Of a DNA stretch of 64,000 nucleotides, positions 27,622 through 37,487 are shown piece by piece. The DNA lies in the NCBI RefSeq assembly GCF_007859305.1, contig NZ_VOHE01000007.1, positions 1 through 64,000 of the forward strand. Direction: 5' to 3'. The notes under the pieces are model-generated. The model was not told the origin of the DNA and made no database searches. It saw nothing but the letters and a program-made list of their open reading frames with translations. The stretch is from Luteimonas wenzhouensis (lineage in GTDB: Bacteria > Pseudomonadota > Gammaproteobacteria > Xanthomonadales > Xanthomonadaceae). The stretch's first letter is position 1. Every line of letters starts with the position of its first letter. Position numbers and translations under genes: made by a program.

Positions 27622-30087
27622 TCAGAACCGGACGTTGACGCTCAGCCACACGCTGCGCGCCTTGTCCTTGTTGTTGTAGTGGTCGAAGTAGATGACCTCG
27701 TTGGTCCCGTCCTCGTACACGCCGTCGCCGTCGAGGTCGGCGAACTGCGTGTCGTAGGTGGTGAAGTCGCGGTCGAGCAGGTTGTTGATCCGGGCGTTGA
27801 CCGTCACTGCCTCGTTGACCGCATACGAGCCGCCGAGGTGCAGCACGGTGTAGTCGCGGTAATAGCGTTCCTCGCCGGTCACCGGGTGCAGGTCGGAGAA
27901 GCGGCGCGAACGCGCCTCGCCCTTGAGGAACAGGCGCAGGCGGCCGGTCGCCTGCCAGTCGAGCGTGGCGTTGGCCATGTGCCGGGCGGCGTCGGTCAGC
28001 GGCAGGCCGGCCTGTGCGCCGCTCCTCTGCTCGCTGTCGGTGTGGGTGTAGTTGGCGCGCAGCGAGACCGCGTCGGTCACCTGCCAGCGGCCCGACAGCT
28101 CGGCGCCCTGGATCACCACCTCGTCGATGTTGACGGTGCGGTTGCTGTTGGCGTAGCCCAGGTCGGCGTACTCGCCGGTGGACGAGCAAGGCTGCGCGGT
28201 CCCGGGCCCGCAGGGCTGCGAACTGATCTTGTCCTCGAAGGTGTTGTGGAACACGGTGGCGTTGAAGTCGTGCCCGCCCGGATGCTGCCAGTACACGGCC
28301 AGTTCCAGGCTGCGGCTGGTCTCGGGCTGCAGGTCGGGGTTGCCGAAGAACGGGATGGTGCCCTGGGCGCCGAAGCCGACCACGCCGTCGTACAGATCGG
28401 TGGTCCTGGGGGTCTTGAACCCGGTGCTGGCGCCGCCCTTGACGGTCCAGCGCGGATTGATGGTGTAGACGCCGTACAGCCGCGGGCTGACCTGGCTGCC
28501 GAAGGCGTCGTGGTGGTCGTAGCGCACGCCCCCGGTGAGCGCGAACGGTTCGGCGATCGTCCAGGTGTCCTCGACGAACAGCGAGTACATGTCGTGGTCC
28601 TGCACGCCGCCGGGGCGGCCGGCTTCCATGCCGAACACGCCATCGGACAGCTCGCCGCGCACCACCTGGCCGCCGAAGACGAGCATGTGCCCGCCGGCGG
28701 CCTGGAACGGCACGTCGGCCTGCAGGTCCAGGGTGTACTGCGAGCTTTCGAGCGTGCGCGCCGGGCGTGGCAGGAAGCCCAGCAGCTGCTGGTAGGACGC
28801 CTGGCCCAGGTTGGCCTGCAGGATCGCAAGCTTGTCGGCTTCGGACTGGTTGTTCCAGGCATTGGAACTGGCGTAGCCGGTGCCGGCCAGGGGGCAGAAG
28901 CCATCGTCGCCGACCGCGCCGCCGAGCGCGGTGCAGGCCGCGTTCCAGAGCGACTGCAGCTGCCGGCGCTCGGCCACGGTGAACGGCAGGGTGCGGCCTT
29001 CGTTGCGGGTCTCCACGCGCGAGAGCACCGCCCGGGTGTTGCCGAACGCCCAGCTGCCTTCGTGCGACAGCGACCAGGTGTCGCGGGTGAAGCGCTGCTG
29101 CGGCGCGTAGCCCACCCGCGGCTCGACCCGGCCGTCGTTGCCGATGCGCAGCACCGCGCCGTAGTTGTCTACGGTGCCCACCGGGTATTCCTCCACCCCG
29201 GCGTCGTTGCGGCGGATCGCGTTGTCGTACTCCTGGCGCGAGCTGTCGTAGTCGAAGCTCAGGCTCTGGCGCTCGTCCGGGGTCCAGGTCAGGGTGATGC
29301 CGCCGGCCTTGTTGGTGTTGTCCACGGTCTTGCCGCCGCCGCCGAAGCCGAGCGATCGCGAGTGCGTCTCGCCGGCCGGATCAATCGCGTCGGCGTACAC
29401 GGGGTTGGAGGCGTCGCGCCGGTACCAGCTGGCGCGCGCGGCCAGGCTCAGCCGGCCGGGCAGCAGCGGGCCGGTGACGTAGGCGTCGGCGGTGCGGTCG
29501 TCGCCGTAGACGTCGTCGGTCTCGAAGGTGCGACCCAGGGTGAACGATCCGGCCCAGGTATCGAGCGTCTTCCTGGTGATGATGTTGATCACCCCGCCCA
29601 TCGCGTCGGCACCGTACAGGGTCGACATCGGCCCGCGGATCACCTTGATGCGCTCGATCGCGTCCAGCGGCGGGATGTGGTTGAACTGGTTGCCGCCGAA
29701 GTTGTTCGGGTAGATGTCGCCGTGGTTGTTCTGGCGGCGGCCGTCGATGAGGATCAGGGTGTAGTCCGCGCCCATGCCGCGCAGCGAGATGGTGCCCTGG
29801 CCGGTCTTGTCGCGGGTTTCGCCGATGTCCACGCCCTCCAGGTCGCGCACCGCGTCGAGCAGGGTGATGTACGGGCGCTGCGCGAGGTCCTCGCGGGTGA
29901 TCACGCTGATGCTGGCCGGTGCGTCGACGATCTTCTGCTCGACGCCGGACGCGGTGACCACCACGGCGTCGAAATCGACCGGATTGGCGGCGGGCGCCGG
30001 CGTGGCCAGGGCCGGCGTGGCGAGGAACAGGGCGAGGGTGCAGGCGAGCGGGGACCGGCGCGGGGCGCGGACGTGCGATGTGGTCAT
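27622..30087 (-). CDS. TonB-dependent outer-membrane receptor (siderophore/iron type)
   Basis: An 821-residue TonB-dependent receptor. It has a signal peptide ([17 protein letters not shown]), a TonB-box-like start of the mature part ([11 protein letters not shown]), a plug domain ([19 protein letters not shown] ... [24 protein letters not shown]) and a 22-stranded barrel ending in VWLSVNVRF, with the usual terminal Phe. FecA/CirA-like plug motifs and the operon context suggest uptake of a ferric siderophore or related chelate. The ATG at 30087 lacks a clear ribosome binding site but gives the correct signal peptide; an ATG at 30351 would add 88 implausible residues. Confidence 0.93.
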   Translation of the reverse strand: MTTSHVRAPRRSPLACTLALFLATPALATPAPAANPVDFDAVVVTASGVEQKIVDAPASISVITREDLAQRPYITLLDAVRDLEGVDIGETRDKTGQGTISLRGMGADYTLILIDGRRQNNHGDIYPNNFGGNQFNHIPPLDAIERIKVIRGPMSTLYGADAMGGVINIITRKTLDTWAGSFTLGRTFETDDVYGDDRTADAYVTGPLLPGRLSLAARASWYRRDASNPVYADAIDPAGETHSRSLGFGGGGKTVDNTNKAGGITLTWTPDERQSLSFDYDSSRQEYDNAIRRNDAGVEEYPVGTVDNYGAVLRIGNDGRVEPRVGYAPQQRFTRDTWSLSHEGSWAFGNTRAVLSRVETRNEGRTLPFTVAERRQLQSLWNAACTALGGAVGDDGFCPLAGTGYASSNAWNNQSEADKLAILQANLGQASYQQLLGFLPRPARTLESSQYTLDLQADVPFQAAGGHMLVFGGQVVRGELSDGVFGMEAGRPGGVQDHDMYSLFVEDTWTIAEPFALTGGVRYDHHDAFGSQVSPRLYGVYTINPRWTVKGGASTGFKTPRTTDLYDGVVGFGAQGTIPFFGNPDLQPETSRSLELAVYWQHPGGHDFNATVFHNTFEDKISSQPCGPGTAQPCSSTGEYADLGYANSNRTVNIDEVVIQGAELSGRWQVTDAVSLRANYTHTDSEQRSGAQAGLPLTDAARHMANATLDWQATGRLRLFLKGEARSRRFSDLHPVTGEERYYRDYTVLHLGGSYAVNEAVTVNARINNLLDRDFTTYDTQFADLDGDGVYEDGTNEVIYFDHYNNKDKARSVWLSVNVRF

Positions 30088-30351
30088 GGATGGGGCGTCT
30101 ACGAAGGTGCGGTGGGGGCGCGACCTGGGACGTGGCGGGCGGCGGCTGGCCAGCGGGGCGCGATCGAACGGACTGCCTTCAACAGGAAACCGGGTGGGCG
30201 GGTGGCGCCTGCCCGGGAGGCGATGCGGCGACCGGACGCGGGCAGCGCGCCGGGCCCGGAGCCGTGCCGGGGCCTGGAACTGCCTGGTGCTGGCGGGAAG
30301 AGAGGGGCACGGGGCCATCCCGGACGCCTCGGGGCGGCGTCCATGACGCAT

Positions 30352-30381
30352 ATGTTAAACGCGAATCGTTCTCACACGCAA
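30352..30381 (-). promoter_or_regulatory. Candidate Fur-regulated promoter of the iron operon
   Basis: On the minus strand TTGCGT (30381-30376) and TAACAT (30357-30352) are 18 bases apart. Between them lies TGAGAACGATTCGCG (30374-30360), which resembles the Fur-box half-site arrangement TGAGAATCATTCTCA at 11 of 15 positions. A Fur dimer bound there would cover the spacer and shut off the operon when iron is plentiful. The predicted leader to the receptor ATG is about 260 bases. Confidence 0.45.
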
Positions 30382-30457
30382 ACTAAGAACCATACTCATC
30401 GTGGATGCCGGTGGATCGCCGCGGCCGGTGGACGCCTGCGACCTGCCCCCATCCCGA

Positions 30458-30480
30458 CCTTCCCCCGCAAGCGGGGAAGG
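30458..30480. repeat. C-rich inverted-repeat element (copy B)
   Basis: Arms CCTTCCCC (30458-30465) and GGGGAAGG (30473-30480) flank CGCAAGC, preceded by TGCCCCCATCCCGA as in other copies of this family. Confidence 0.55.
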
Positions 30481-30657
30481 GGGGCGGCGCCGGGTTGGTG
30501 CGGGGTGACTCCCCGGGCCGCGACGGTCCTGCGCCGAGGGACGATGCGGTTCGCTCGCCCCGATGGGCCGTCCCCGGCTTGCTGCAGGGGCGGCCCGACC
30601 TCGGGTCATTGCAAGGGGAGGTTTCCACTCGGGGGCGCGCAAGGGCAACCCCCTCCG

Positions 30658-30812
30658 TGCATGTGCAGCACTTTTGGGATCCTTTCCTGCATGTGGAGCA
30701 CTCCCGGGCCCCCCTCCCATGCCTGTGGGGCGCTGGGGCCCTTCCATGCATGTGGAGTACGCCTGGGGCCCCCTCCCATGCATGTGGAGTACTCCTGGGC
30801 CCCCTCCCCCGC
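30658..30812. repeat. Tandem repeat, five degenerate units of 27-32 bases
   Basis: Units begin with TGCATGTG-type sequence at 30658, 30688, 30720, 30747 and 30779. The consensus is about TGCATGTGGAGTACNCCTGG followed by GCCCCCTCCCA. Units 4 and 5 are nearly identical; the outer ones have diverged. It lies in the gap between the Rieske gene and the iron-operon promoter. Confidence 0.75.
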
Positions 30813-30836
30813 TTGCGGGGGGGGGGGGGCGGGGTG
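30801..30836. repeat. C-rich inverted-repeat element (copy C) with a G run
   Basis: CCCCTCCCCCGCTTGCGGGG runs into an unusually long G homopolymer (30817-30829) and then CGGGGTGGGGG. It is directly joined to the last unit of the tandem repeat. The long G run is a likely site of slippage or sequencing error. Confidence 0.55.
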
Positions 30837-30867
30837 GGGGCACCGGCGCGCCGACTGCCGGCCCGCG

Positions 30868-31200
30868 CTACTCCCGGTCGTCCCGCGCCCAGACGCCGCC
30901 GCCTTCCACCTTCACCGGGAACTTCGCGACCGGCTCGTAGGCCGGCGCGCACAGCGCGCGGCCGTCGCGCACGTCGAAGCGGGCCCCATGGAGCACGCAT
31001 TCCACGCTGCCCTCCACCGGATCGACCCGGCCGGCAGACAGCTCGAAGTCCTCGTGGCTGCAGCGGTCCTCCAGCGCGTACAGCTCGCCGTCGAGGTTGA
31101 CCACCACGATGCCGGCGCCGGTCACCTCGTCGAAGGCGGTTTTCATTTCGCCAGGCAGCAGTTCGGCCGTGGTGCACACGTAGGTCCAGGTCTCGCTCAC
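30868..31200 (-). CDS. Rieske 2Fe-2S ferredoxin-like protein
   Basis: A 110-residue soluble Rieske protein. The cluster ligands are the two Cys-His pairs in EDRCSHEDFEL (C-x-H) and ECVLHGARFDV (C-x2-H), the pattern of ferredoxin subunits of non-heme iron oxygenases. It uses a GTG start at 31200 whose bases overlap the stop of the GNAT gene (GTGA), so it is probably translated with it. Position after the suf operon is compatible with dependence on SUF for its cluster, or a role in Fe-S metabolism. No oxygenase subunit is nearby. Confidence 0.9.
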   Translation of the reverse strand: MSETWTYVCTTAELLPGEMKTAFDEVTGAGIVVVNLDGELYALEDRCSHEDFELSAGRVDPVEGSVECVLHGARFDVRDGRALCAPAYEPVAKFPVKVEGGGVWARDDRE

Positions 31201-31730
31201 GCGTTGGGCTCCAGGGGCTTTTCGAGGATCTCGAACCGCAGGTCGTCGCGCAGCGGGATGCCGAAGCGCTCGTCGCCGTAGGGGAACGGCTGGTGGCGGC
31301 CGGTGCGGCGGTAGCCGCGGCGCTCGTACCAGGCGATCAGCGTCTCGCGCAGGTCGATCACGGCCATGCGCATCCATCGCAGGCCCCAGTCCTCGCGCGC
31401 GACGCGCTCGCATTCGGCCAGCAGGCGGCCGCCCAGGCCGCCGCCCTGCAGCTCCGGCCGCACCGCGAACATGCCGAAGTAGCCGGCACCGTCCTGCTCG
31501 GCGACGTGGGCGCAGGCGAGCGGGCCATCGGCGCCGTCGACCACCAGCACCCGGCTGCGGGGGCGGCGCAGGTCGGCGCGCAGCACCTCGGGGTGGATGC
31601 GGGGGCCGTCGAGGAAGTCGGCTTCGGTGGTCCAGCCGGCGCGGCTGGCCTCGCCGCGGTAGGCGGACGTGACGAGCGCGACGAGGGCGGGGATGTCCGC
31701 CTCGGTGGCGGCGCGGAAACGGGCTTGCAT
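31197..31730 (-). CDS. GNAT family N-acetyltransferase
   Basis: A 177-residue acetyl-CoA-dependent transferase. Motif A appears as FAVRPELQGGGLGGRLLAECE (about 91-111), with the QGGGLG pyrophosphate loop, and motif B as AWYERRGYRRTG near residue 135-147. Substrate cannot be told; this family acetylates amines on antibiotics, metabolites or protein N-termini. It stands 93 bases after sufS and overlaps the Rieske gene by 4 bases, so it may be expressed from the suf promoter. A small hairpin (arms TCGCGGC/GCCGCGA) lies in the gap before it. Confidence 0.88.
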   Translation of the reverse strand: MQARFRAATEADIPALVALVTSAYRGEASRAGWTTEADFLDGPRIHPEVLRADLRRPRSRVLVVDGADGPLACAHVAEQDGAGYFGMFAVRPELQGGGLGGRLLAECERVAREDWGLRWMRMAVIDLRETLIAWYERRGYRRTGRHQPFPYGDERFGIPLRDDLRFEILEKPLEPNA

Positions 31731-31797
31731 GGCGGGGGATTTTACGGGGGCCGACGCGTTGACGCCCGGGGCGGCAAGAAGGCGGCGGGGTGCGGGA

Positions 31798-31816
31798 TCG
31801 CGGCTCCGGCCGCGAC
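31798..31816. terminator. Small GC hairpin downstream of sufS
   Basis: TCGCGGC and GCCGCGA flank the loop TCCG between the stop of sufS and the start of the GNAT gene. There is no T-run, so it would at most weaken read-through into the two small genes. Confidence 0.3.
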
Positions 31817-31823
31817 CGCCGCA

Positions 31824-33089
31824 TCAGGCCAGCAGCCGGCGGACCTTCTGCAGCGCGGCCACGAAGGCGTCGATCTCCTCGTGCGTGTTGTAGAACGCCA
31901 CCGACGCGCGACAGGTCGCGGCCACGCCGTAGAACTGCAGCAGCGGGTGCGCGCAGTGCTGGCCCGAGCGCACCGCCACGCCCTCCAGGTCGAGCAGGGT
32001 GGCCAGGTCGTGCGCGTGCGCGCCGTCGACCAGGAACGAGACCACCGCCGCCTTCTCAGGGGCGCGGCCGAGGATGCGCACGCCGCCGGCCGCGTCCAGC
32101 GCGTCGGTCAGGTGGGCCAGCAGTTCGGCTTCGCGCGCATGGATGGCGTCCATGCCCACGCCCTGCAGGTAGTCCACCGCCGCGCGCAGGCCGGCGAAGC
32201 CGGCGATGTTGGGCGTGCCCGCTTCGAACCGGTGTGGCGGGTCGTTGAACACCGTGCCGTCGAAGCTGACCTCACGGATCATCTCGCCGCCGCCCAGGAA
32301 CGGCGGCATCGCCTGCAGGTGTTCGCGCCGGCCCCACAGCGCACCGGTGCCGGTGGGGCCGCACATCTTGTGCCCGGTGAAGGCGTAGAAGTCGCAGCCG
32401 ATCGCGGCCACGTCCACCGTCATGTGCGGCACCGCCTGCGAGCCGTCGACCACGGTGGCGATCCCGCGCCGACGCGCCTCGCGGCAGATCTCGCGCACCG
32501 GGTTGACCGTCCCCAGCACGTTGGACACGTGCGTCACCGCCAGCAGCTTCACCTCCGGCGTCATTGCCCGGTACAGCGTGTCCAGGTCGAGCGCGCCATC
32601 GGGGGTGGGGTCGACCGGCCGCACCACCGCGCCGGTGCGTTCGGCCACCAGCTGCCAGGGCACGATGTTGGCGTGGTGCTCCATGCGGGTCACCAGGATC
32701 ACGTCGCCGGCCTTGAGCCGCGGCAACGCCCACGAATAGGCCACCAGGTTGATGGCGAAGGTGGTGCCGCTGCACAGCACCAGCTCGTCGCCGCGCACGT
32801 TGACCAGGCCGGCCAGCGCCGTGCGCGCGGCTTCGTAGGCTTCGGTCGCCTCGGTGCCGAGCGCGTGCACCGCGCGGCTGACGTTGGCGTTGTGGCGGCG
32901 GTAGAACGCGTCGACGGCCTCGATCACCGGGGCCGGCTTCTGCCCGGTGTTCGCGCTGTCGAGGTAGACCAGCGGCTTGCCGTGGACCGTCCGCCGGAGC
33001 AGCGGGAAGTCGGCGCGGACCCGTGCCCAGTCGACGCGCGCGCCGGCGGGCGCAGGCGGGCGCGGCTGCACGGGGGAGCCCGCGCTCAT
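31824..33089 (-). CDS. sufS: Cysteine desulfurase
   Basis: A 421-residue PLP enzyme of group II that takes sulfur from cysteine for Fe-S cluster assembly. The PLP-binding Lys lies in FTGHKMCGPTGTGALWG, and the catalytic Cys in RSGQHCAHPLLQF; both are typical of SufS. The N-terminal 20 residues are Pro/Ala-rich. The ATG at 33089 overlaps the end of sufD by 4 bases. SufS normally needs SufE or SufU to boost sulfur transfer; neither is in the window. Confidence 0.95.
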   Translation of the reverse strand: MSAGSPVQPRPPAPAGARVDWARVRADFPLLRRTVHGKPLVYLDSANTGQKPAPVIEAVDAFYRRHNANVSRAVHALGTEATEAYEAARTALAGLVNVRGDELVLCSGTTFAINLVAYSWALPRLKAGDVILVTRMEHHANIVPWQLVAERTGAVVRPVDPTPDGALDLDTLYRAMTPEVKLLAVTHVSNVLGTVNPVREICREARRRGIATVVDGSQAVPHMTVDVAAIGCDFYAFTGHKMCGPTGTGALWGRREHLQAMPPFLGGGEMIREVSFDGTVFNDPPHRFEAGTPNIAGFAGLRAAVDYLQGVGMDAIHAREAELLAHLTDALDAAGGVRILGRAPEKAAVVSFLVDGAHAHDLATLLDLEGVAVRSGQHCAHPLLQFYGVAATCRASVAFYNTHEEIDAFVAALQKVRRLLA

Positions 33090-34338
33090 GCCGACAGCCC
33101 CTCCAGGGCCGCGTCCAGGCGGGCCAGCAGGGCCTCGCCCACCGCGGCGTCCTCCACCGCGGCCAGCGGCTCGCGGCAGAACGCGGCGGTCAGCATCTGC
33201 CGCGCCTCGGCCTGGGGCACGCCGCGCGCGCGCAGGTAGAACAGCGCGTTGGCGTCGAGCTGGCCGACGGTCGCACCGTGCGCGGCCTGCACCTCGTCGG
33301 CGTGGATCACCAGCACCGGCTGGGTGTCGATCTCGGCGTTGGGCGAGAGCAGCAGGTTCTTGTTCGACAGCCGGGCGTCGGTGCCGTCCGCGCCCGGGTG
33401 GATGGTGATGCCGCCGTGGAACACCACGTGGCCGCGCCCGGCACCGATGCCGCGCCACAGCAGCTCGCAGCGGGTGTCGCGGGCGGCATGCTCGATCCCC
33501 AGGCGGGTGTCCACGTGGCGGCGTCCGTTGGCCAGCAGCACGCCGTGCGCCGCCAGCGAGGCGCCTTCCCCTTCCAGCCGCACGTTGAGCTCGTGCCGCG
33601 ACAGCGCGCCGCCCAGTTCGAGGTCGACGCGGTGGTAGCCGGCGCGTGCCTGCAGCACCGCGTCGGTGCGCGCGAACGAGGTGGCGCCGTCGGCCGGGCC
33701 TTGCACCCTGGCGTGTTCGAGCAGCGCGTCCTGCGCCACCGAAACCGCGAGCGTGGCGGTGTCCAGATGCCGGTGCACGCCGTGGGCGAGGTGGTGTTCG
33801 ATCACCCGCAGCGACGCGCTGGCCGCCACCTCGATCCGGTGGCGCAGGTGCCAGGCCACGGCATCGGCGCCGGCCTCGGCGCCGACGAACACCAGGTGGA
33901 CGGGCTGCGCGACCTGGACGCTCTCGGCCACGCGCAGGTGCACGCCGGTCCTGGCCAGGGCCACGTTGAGGCGCGCGAACACGGTGTCGCCGGGACGCAC
34001 GGGGCCGTCGCCGGTGGCTTCGGGCACGGACGCCTCGCCCGGCCCGTCCGCCGCCAGCTCCACCCCGGCCGGCAGTGCGTCCAGGCGCGACAGCGCGGCG
34101 TCGAAGCCGCCGTTGACGAACACCAGGCGCGGCGCGGGGATGCCGTCGAGCAGCGCGGCATCGATCGTTGCCGGGCCGGGCGTGCCGAAGCTGCGCCGGT
34201 CCAGCGCGCGCAGCGGGGTGTACTTCCAGCGTTCGCTGCGCGGGCCCGGCAGGCCGTCGCGCAGCGCGGCCTCGAGCAGGGCGCGGCGCGCGTCGTCGCC
34301 GGAGAAGCCAGACGCCAGCGACTGGAGCAGTGGACTGG

Positions 34339-34342
<4 letters not shown>
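33086..34342 (-). CDS. sufD: Fe-S cluster assembly protein SufD
   Basis: A 418-residue scaffold subunit of the SufBC2D complex. It has RSERWKYTPLRALDRRSF near the start, a beta-helix core, and a C-terminal region where the conserved His-Gly-type text appears as AHGATVGQLDANALFYLRARG. The GTG start at 34342 gives VTSPLLQSLASGF and overlaps the sufC stop by 4 bases. Length is close to E. coli SufD (423). Confidence 0.93.
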
Positions 34343-35103
<761 letters not shown>

Positions 35104-35129
35104 GTTCGGGGTCCGTTCGTTGGTCTGCT

Positions 35130-35153
35130 CCCTCCCCCGCGTGCGGGGGAGGG
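35130..35153. repeat. C-rich inverted-repeat element (copy D1)
   Basis: Perfect 11-base arms CCCTCCCCCGC and GCGGGGGAGGG flank GT, followed by CTGGGGTGGGGG. It lies between sufB and sufC and would form a hairpin in the operon message, which could set different levels of SufB and SufC. Confidence 0.6.
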
Positions 35154-35203
35154 CTGGGGTGGGGGCGTGTCGCGTCGGGCTGCCCCCATCCGCCCTTCGG
35201 GCA

Positions 35204-35227
35204 CCTGCCCCCGCGCGCGCGGGCAGG
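35204..35227. repeat. C-rich inverted-repeat element (copy D2)
   Basis: CCTGCCC and GGGCAGG flank a GC run; it is preceded by TGCCCCCATCCGCCCTTCGG as in copy A. With D1 it makes two tandem hairpins between sufB and sufC. Confidence 0.55.
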
Positions 35228-35235
35228 AGGTCTTG

Positions 35236-36696
35236 CTAGCCGACCGAGCCTTCCAGGCTCACGTCCAGCAGTTTCTTGGCTTCGACCGCGAACTCCATCG
35301 GCAGCTCCTTGAAGACCTGCTTGCAGAAGCCGTCGACGATCAGGCTCACCGCGTCCTCCTCGGAAATGCCGCGGGCGCGGCAGTAGAACAGCTGGTCGTC
35401 GCTGATCTTCGAGGTGGTAGCCTCGTGCTCGACGGTCGCGCCGGGGTTCTTCACCTCGATGTAGGGGAAGGTGTGGGCGCCGCACTGCTTGCCGATCAGC
35501 AGGCTGTCGCACTGGGTGTAGTTGCGCGCGCCTTCGGCGCCGGCGGCCACCTTCACCAGGCCGCGATAGGTGTTCTGGCCGCGGCCGGCGCTGATGCCCT
35601 TGCTGACGATCTTGCTCTTGGTGCGTTTGCCGACGTGGATCATCTTGGTCCCGGTGTCGGCCTGCTGGCGGTGGTGGGTGAGTGCGACCGAGTGGAATTC
35701 GCCGCTCGAGTCGTCGCCCAGAAGCACGCACGAGGGGTACTTCCAGGTAATCGCAGAGCCGGTCTCGACCTGGGCCCATACCACCTTGCTGCGCGCGCCG
35801 CGGCATTCGGCGCGCTTGGTGACGAAGTTGTAGATGCCCCCGCGGCCCTCCTCGTCGCCCGGGTACCAGTTCTGCACCGTGGAGTACTTGATCTCGGCGT
35901 CGTCCAGCGCCACCAGCTCCACCACCGCCGCGTGCAGCTGGTTCTCGTCGCGCATGGGTGCGGTGCAGCCCTCGAGGTAGGACACGTAGCCCTTGTCCTC
36001 GCACACGATCAGGGTGCGCTCGAACTGGCCGGTGTGGCCGGCGTTGATGCGGAAGTAGGTGGACAGCTCCATCGGGCAGCGCACGCCCTTGGGGATGTAC
36101 ACGAAAGAGCCGTCGGAGAACACTGCCGAGTTGAGCGCGGCGAAGTAATTGTCGCCCACCGGCACCACGGTGCCCAGGTACTGGCGCACCAGCTCCGGGT
36201 GCTCGCGGATCGCCTCGGACATCGAGCAGAAGATCACGCCCTTCTCGCGCAGCTCTTTCTGGAACGTGGTGCCGACCGAGACCGAGTCGAACACCGCGTC
36301 CACCGCCACCCCGGCCAGGCGCGCGCGCTCGTGCAGCGGCACGCCGAGCTTGTCGTAGGTTTCCAGAAGCTCCTTGGGCACCTCGTCGAAGGACTTGTAC
36401 TTCGGGCCCTTGGGCGCGGAGTAGTAGCTGATCGCCTGGAAGTCGATCGGCGCGATGCGCAGCTTGGCCCAGTCGGGCACCGGCATGGTCAGCCAGTGGC
36501 GGTAGGCGGCCAGGCGCCACTGGGTCATCCACTCCGGCTCCTCCTTCTTGGCCGACAGGGCGCGGATCACGTCCTCGTCCAGGCCCGGCGGAAGCGAGTC
36601 GGACTCGATCTGGGTGACGAACCCGGCCTCGTAGCGGCGGCCGAGCTGTTCGTGGATTTCGCGGTTGGCGATGGGTTCTGCGACTTCGGTGGCCAT
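35236..36696 (-). CDS. sufB: Fe-S cluster assembly protein SufB
   Basis: A 486-residue scaffold subunit on which the nascent Fe-S cluster is built with SufC and SufD. Conserved stretches include [17 protein letters not shown], the [28 protein letters not shown] region (read with gaps), and the late [22 protein letters not shown] with the conserved Cys and following Glu. The length is normal (about 480-495). Start ATG is at 36696, 48 bases after the regulator gene. Confidence 0.96.
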   Translation of the reverse strand: MATEVAEPIANREIHEQLGRRYEAGFVTQIESDSLPPGLDEDVIRALSAKKEEPEWMTQWRLAAYRHWLTMPVPDWAKLRIAPIDFQAISYYSAPKGPKYKSFDEVPKELLETYDKLGVPLHERARLAGVAVDAVFDSVSVGTTFQKELREKGVIFCSMSEAIREHPELVRQYLGTVVPVGDNYFAALNSAVFSDGSFVYIPKGVRCPMELSTYFRINAGHTGQFERTLIVCEDKGYVSYLEGCTAPMRDENQLHAAVVELVALDDAEIKYSTVQNWYPGDEEGRGGIYNFVTKRAECRGARSKVVWAQVETGSAITWKYPSCVLLGDDSSGEFHSVALTHHRQQADTGTKMIHVGKRTKSKIVSKGISAGRGQNTYRGLVKVAAGAEGARNYTQCDSLLIGKQCGAHTFPYIEVKNPGATVEHEATTSKISDDQLFYCRARGISEEDAVSLIVDGFCKQVFKELPMEFAVEAKKLLDVSLEGSVG

Positions 36697-36744
36697 GTGG
36701 GCTGCCTCGTGGATGCGGTGCGCGGGTGCGGCGTCGGCCGCCCG

Positions 36745-37200
36745 CTACGCGTCGGCCAGGCGGGCGGCGATGCGCCGCGCCGGCGGGGGTGGGGGAGGAA
36801 GGTCGTCGAGCATCTGCGCCAGGCTCACGCCGCGCAGGGCATCGGCGACCACGTCATTGATCCGGCGCCAGTTCGCGCGCACCCCGCATTGCTGCGAGAT
36901 GCCGCATTCGCCGTCGTCGAGGCTGCACTCGGTCATCGCCAGCGGCCCTTCCATCGCCTCGACGATGTCGCACAGGGTGATCGCGGCCGGCGGACGCGCC
37001 AGGCGGTAGCCGCCGCGCACGCCGCGGAAGCCTTCCACCAGGCCGGCCTGGGCCAGTGGCTTGAGCAGCTTGCTCACCGTGGGCACTTCCAGGCCCGAGC
37101 GCTCGGCCAGTTCGGCCGCGCTGAGCACCGCCTCCGGCTGCGAGGCCAGGACGGTCATCACCACGGTGGCGTAGTCGGTCAGGCGGGTGACGCGGAGCAC
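36745..37200 (-). CDS. SUF system Fe-S assembly regulator (Rrf2 family)
   Basis: A 151-residue winged-helix regulator of the Rrf2 family. It starts MLRVTRLTDYATVVMTVLAS, has the DNA-recognition region TVSKLLKPLAQAGLVEGFRGVRGGYRLAR, and three cysteines in TECSLDDGECGISQQCGVR that can hold an Fe-S cluster, as in IscR and SufR. It heads the suf operon, so it most likely senses Fe-S status and controls sufBCDS and itself. A matching promoter with an overlapping dyad lies directly upstream. Confidence 0.92.
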   Translation of the reverse strand: MLRVTRLTDYATVVMTVLASQPEAVLSAAELAERSGLEVPTVSKLLKPLAQAGLVEGFRGVRGGYRLARPPAAITLCDIVEAMEGPLAMTECSLDDGECGISQQCGVRANWRRINDVVADALRGVSLAQMLDDLPPPPPPARRIAARLADA

Positions 37201-37224
37201 GGATGGGAACCGTTCTCGAAAAGG

Positions 37225-37261
37225 GGACCAAAATTGTACTCTTTCGGTCCGCCCGGCTCAA
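37225..37261 (-). promoter_or_regulatory. Promoter and operator-like dyad of the suf operon
   Basis: On the minus strand TTGAGC (37261-37256) and TACAAT (37238-37233) are 17 bases apart, a good sigma-70 promoter. The 26 bases at 37225-37250 form an interrupted palindrome, GGACCGAAA...TTTTGGTCC, that covers the -10 box and most of the spacer. The Rrf2 regulator encoded immediately downstream is the obvious candidate to bind it. Confidence 0.65.
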
Positions 37262-37462
37262 ACACCGTGCATGGAACGCTTCAGCCGGCAGCCACGGGCC
37301 GAAGACGCCCCCGGCCGCCCGGGCGGCCGCGCAGGGAGCCGTCCGCCAACGCGGCGGCGCGGGGCATGGCTCCTGACAGTCGGGCGCCGCGGCCAAGAGG
37401 GCGCGCGCCGTCCTGGCCGGCGAGCGCCCCCTGGGGCGCGCACTCATGGGCGTGCCCCGGGG

Positions 37463-37477
37463 CCGGGTTCGACCCGG
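37463..37477. terminator. Possible hairpin after the cytochrome gene
   Basis: CCGGG and CCCGG flank TTCGA, 10 bases past the stop of the minus-strand cytochrome gene. There is no T-run, so termination is uncertain. Confidence 0.25.
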
Positions 37478-37487
37478 GGATGTCCGG

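Larger units (their letters stand above)
30088..30867. other. 780-base intergenic region upstream of the TonB receptor
   Basis: No gene was found here. It contains a long possible 5' leader of the receptor gene (30088-30350), a Fur-like promoter (30352-30381), two copies of the C-rich inverted-repeat element and a five-unit tandem repeat (30658-30812). Open frames through it are Arg/Pro/Gly-rich and follow from composition and repeats. Confidence 0.6.

Noticed and set aside
30383..31177. A minus-strand frame of 264 codons with Cys/His-rich repeats across the tandem repeat
   Set aside because: The repeated His/Cys/Gly text is the translation of the DNA tandem repeat, and the frame overlaps the Rieske gene in another phase.
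37459..37480. A GGGTTCGACCC sequence resembling a tRNA T-arm
   Set aside because: No matching acceptor, anticodon or D arm is found around it; a simple GC hairpin after the cytochrome gene explains it.
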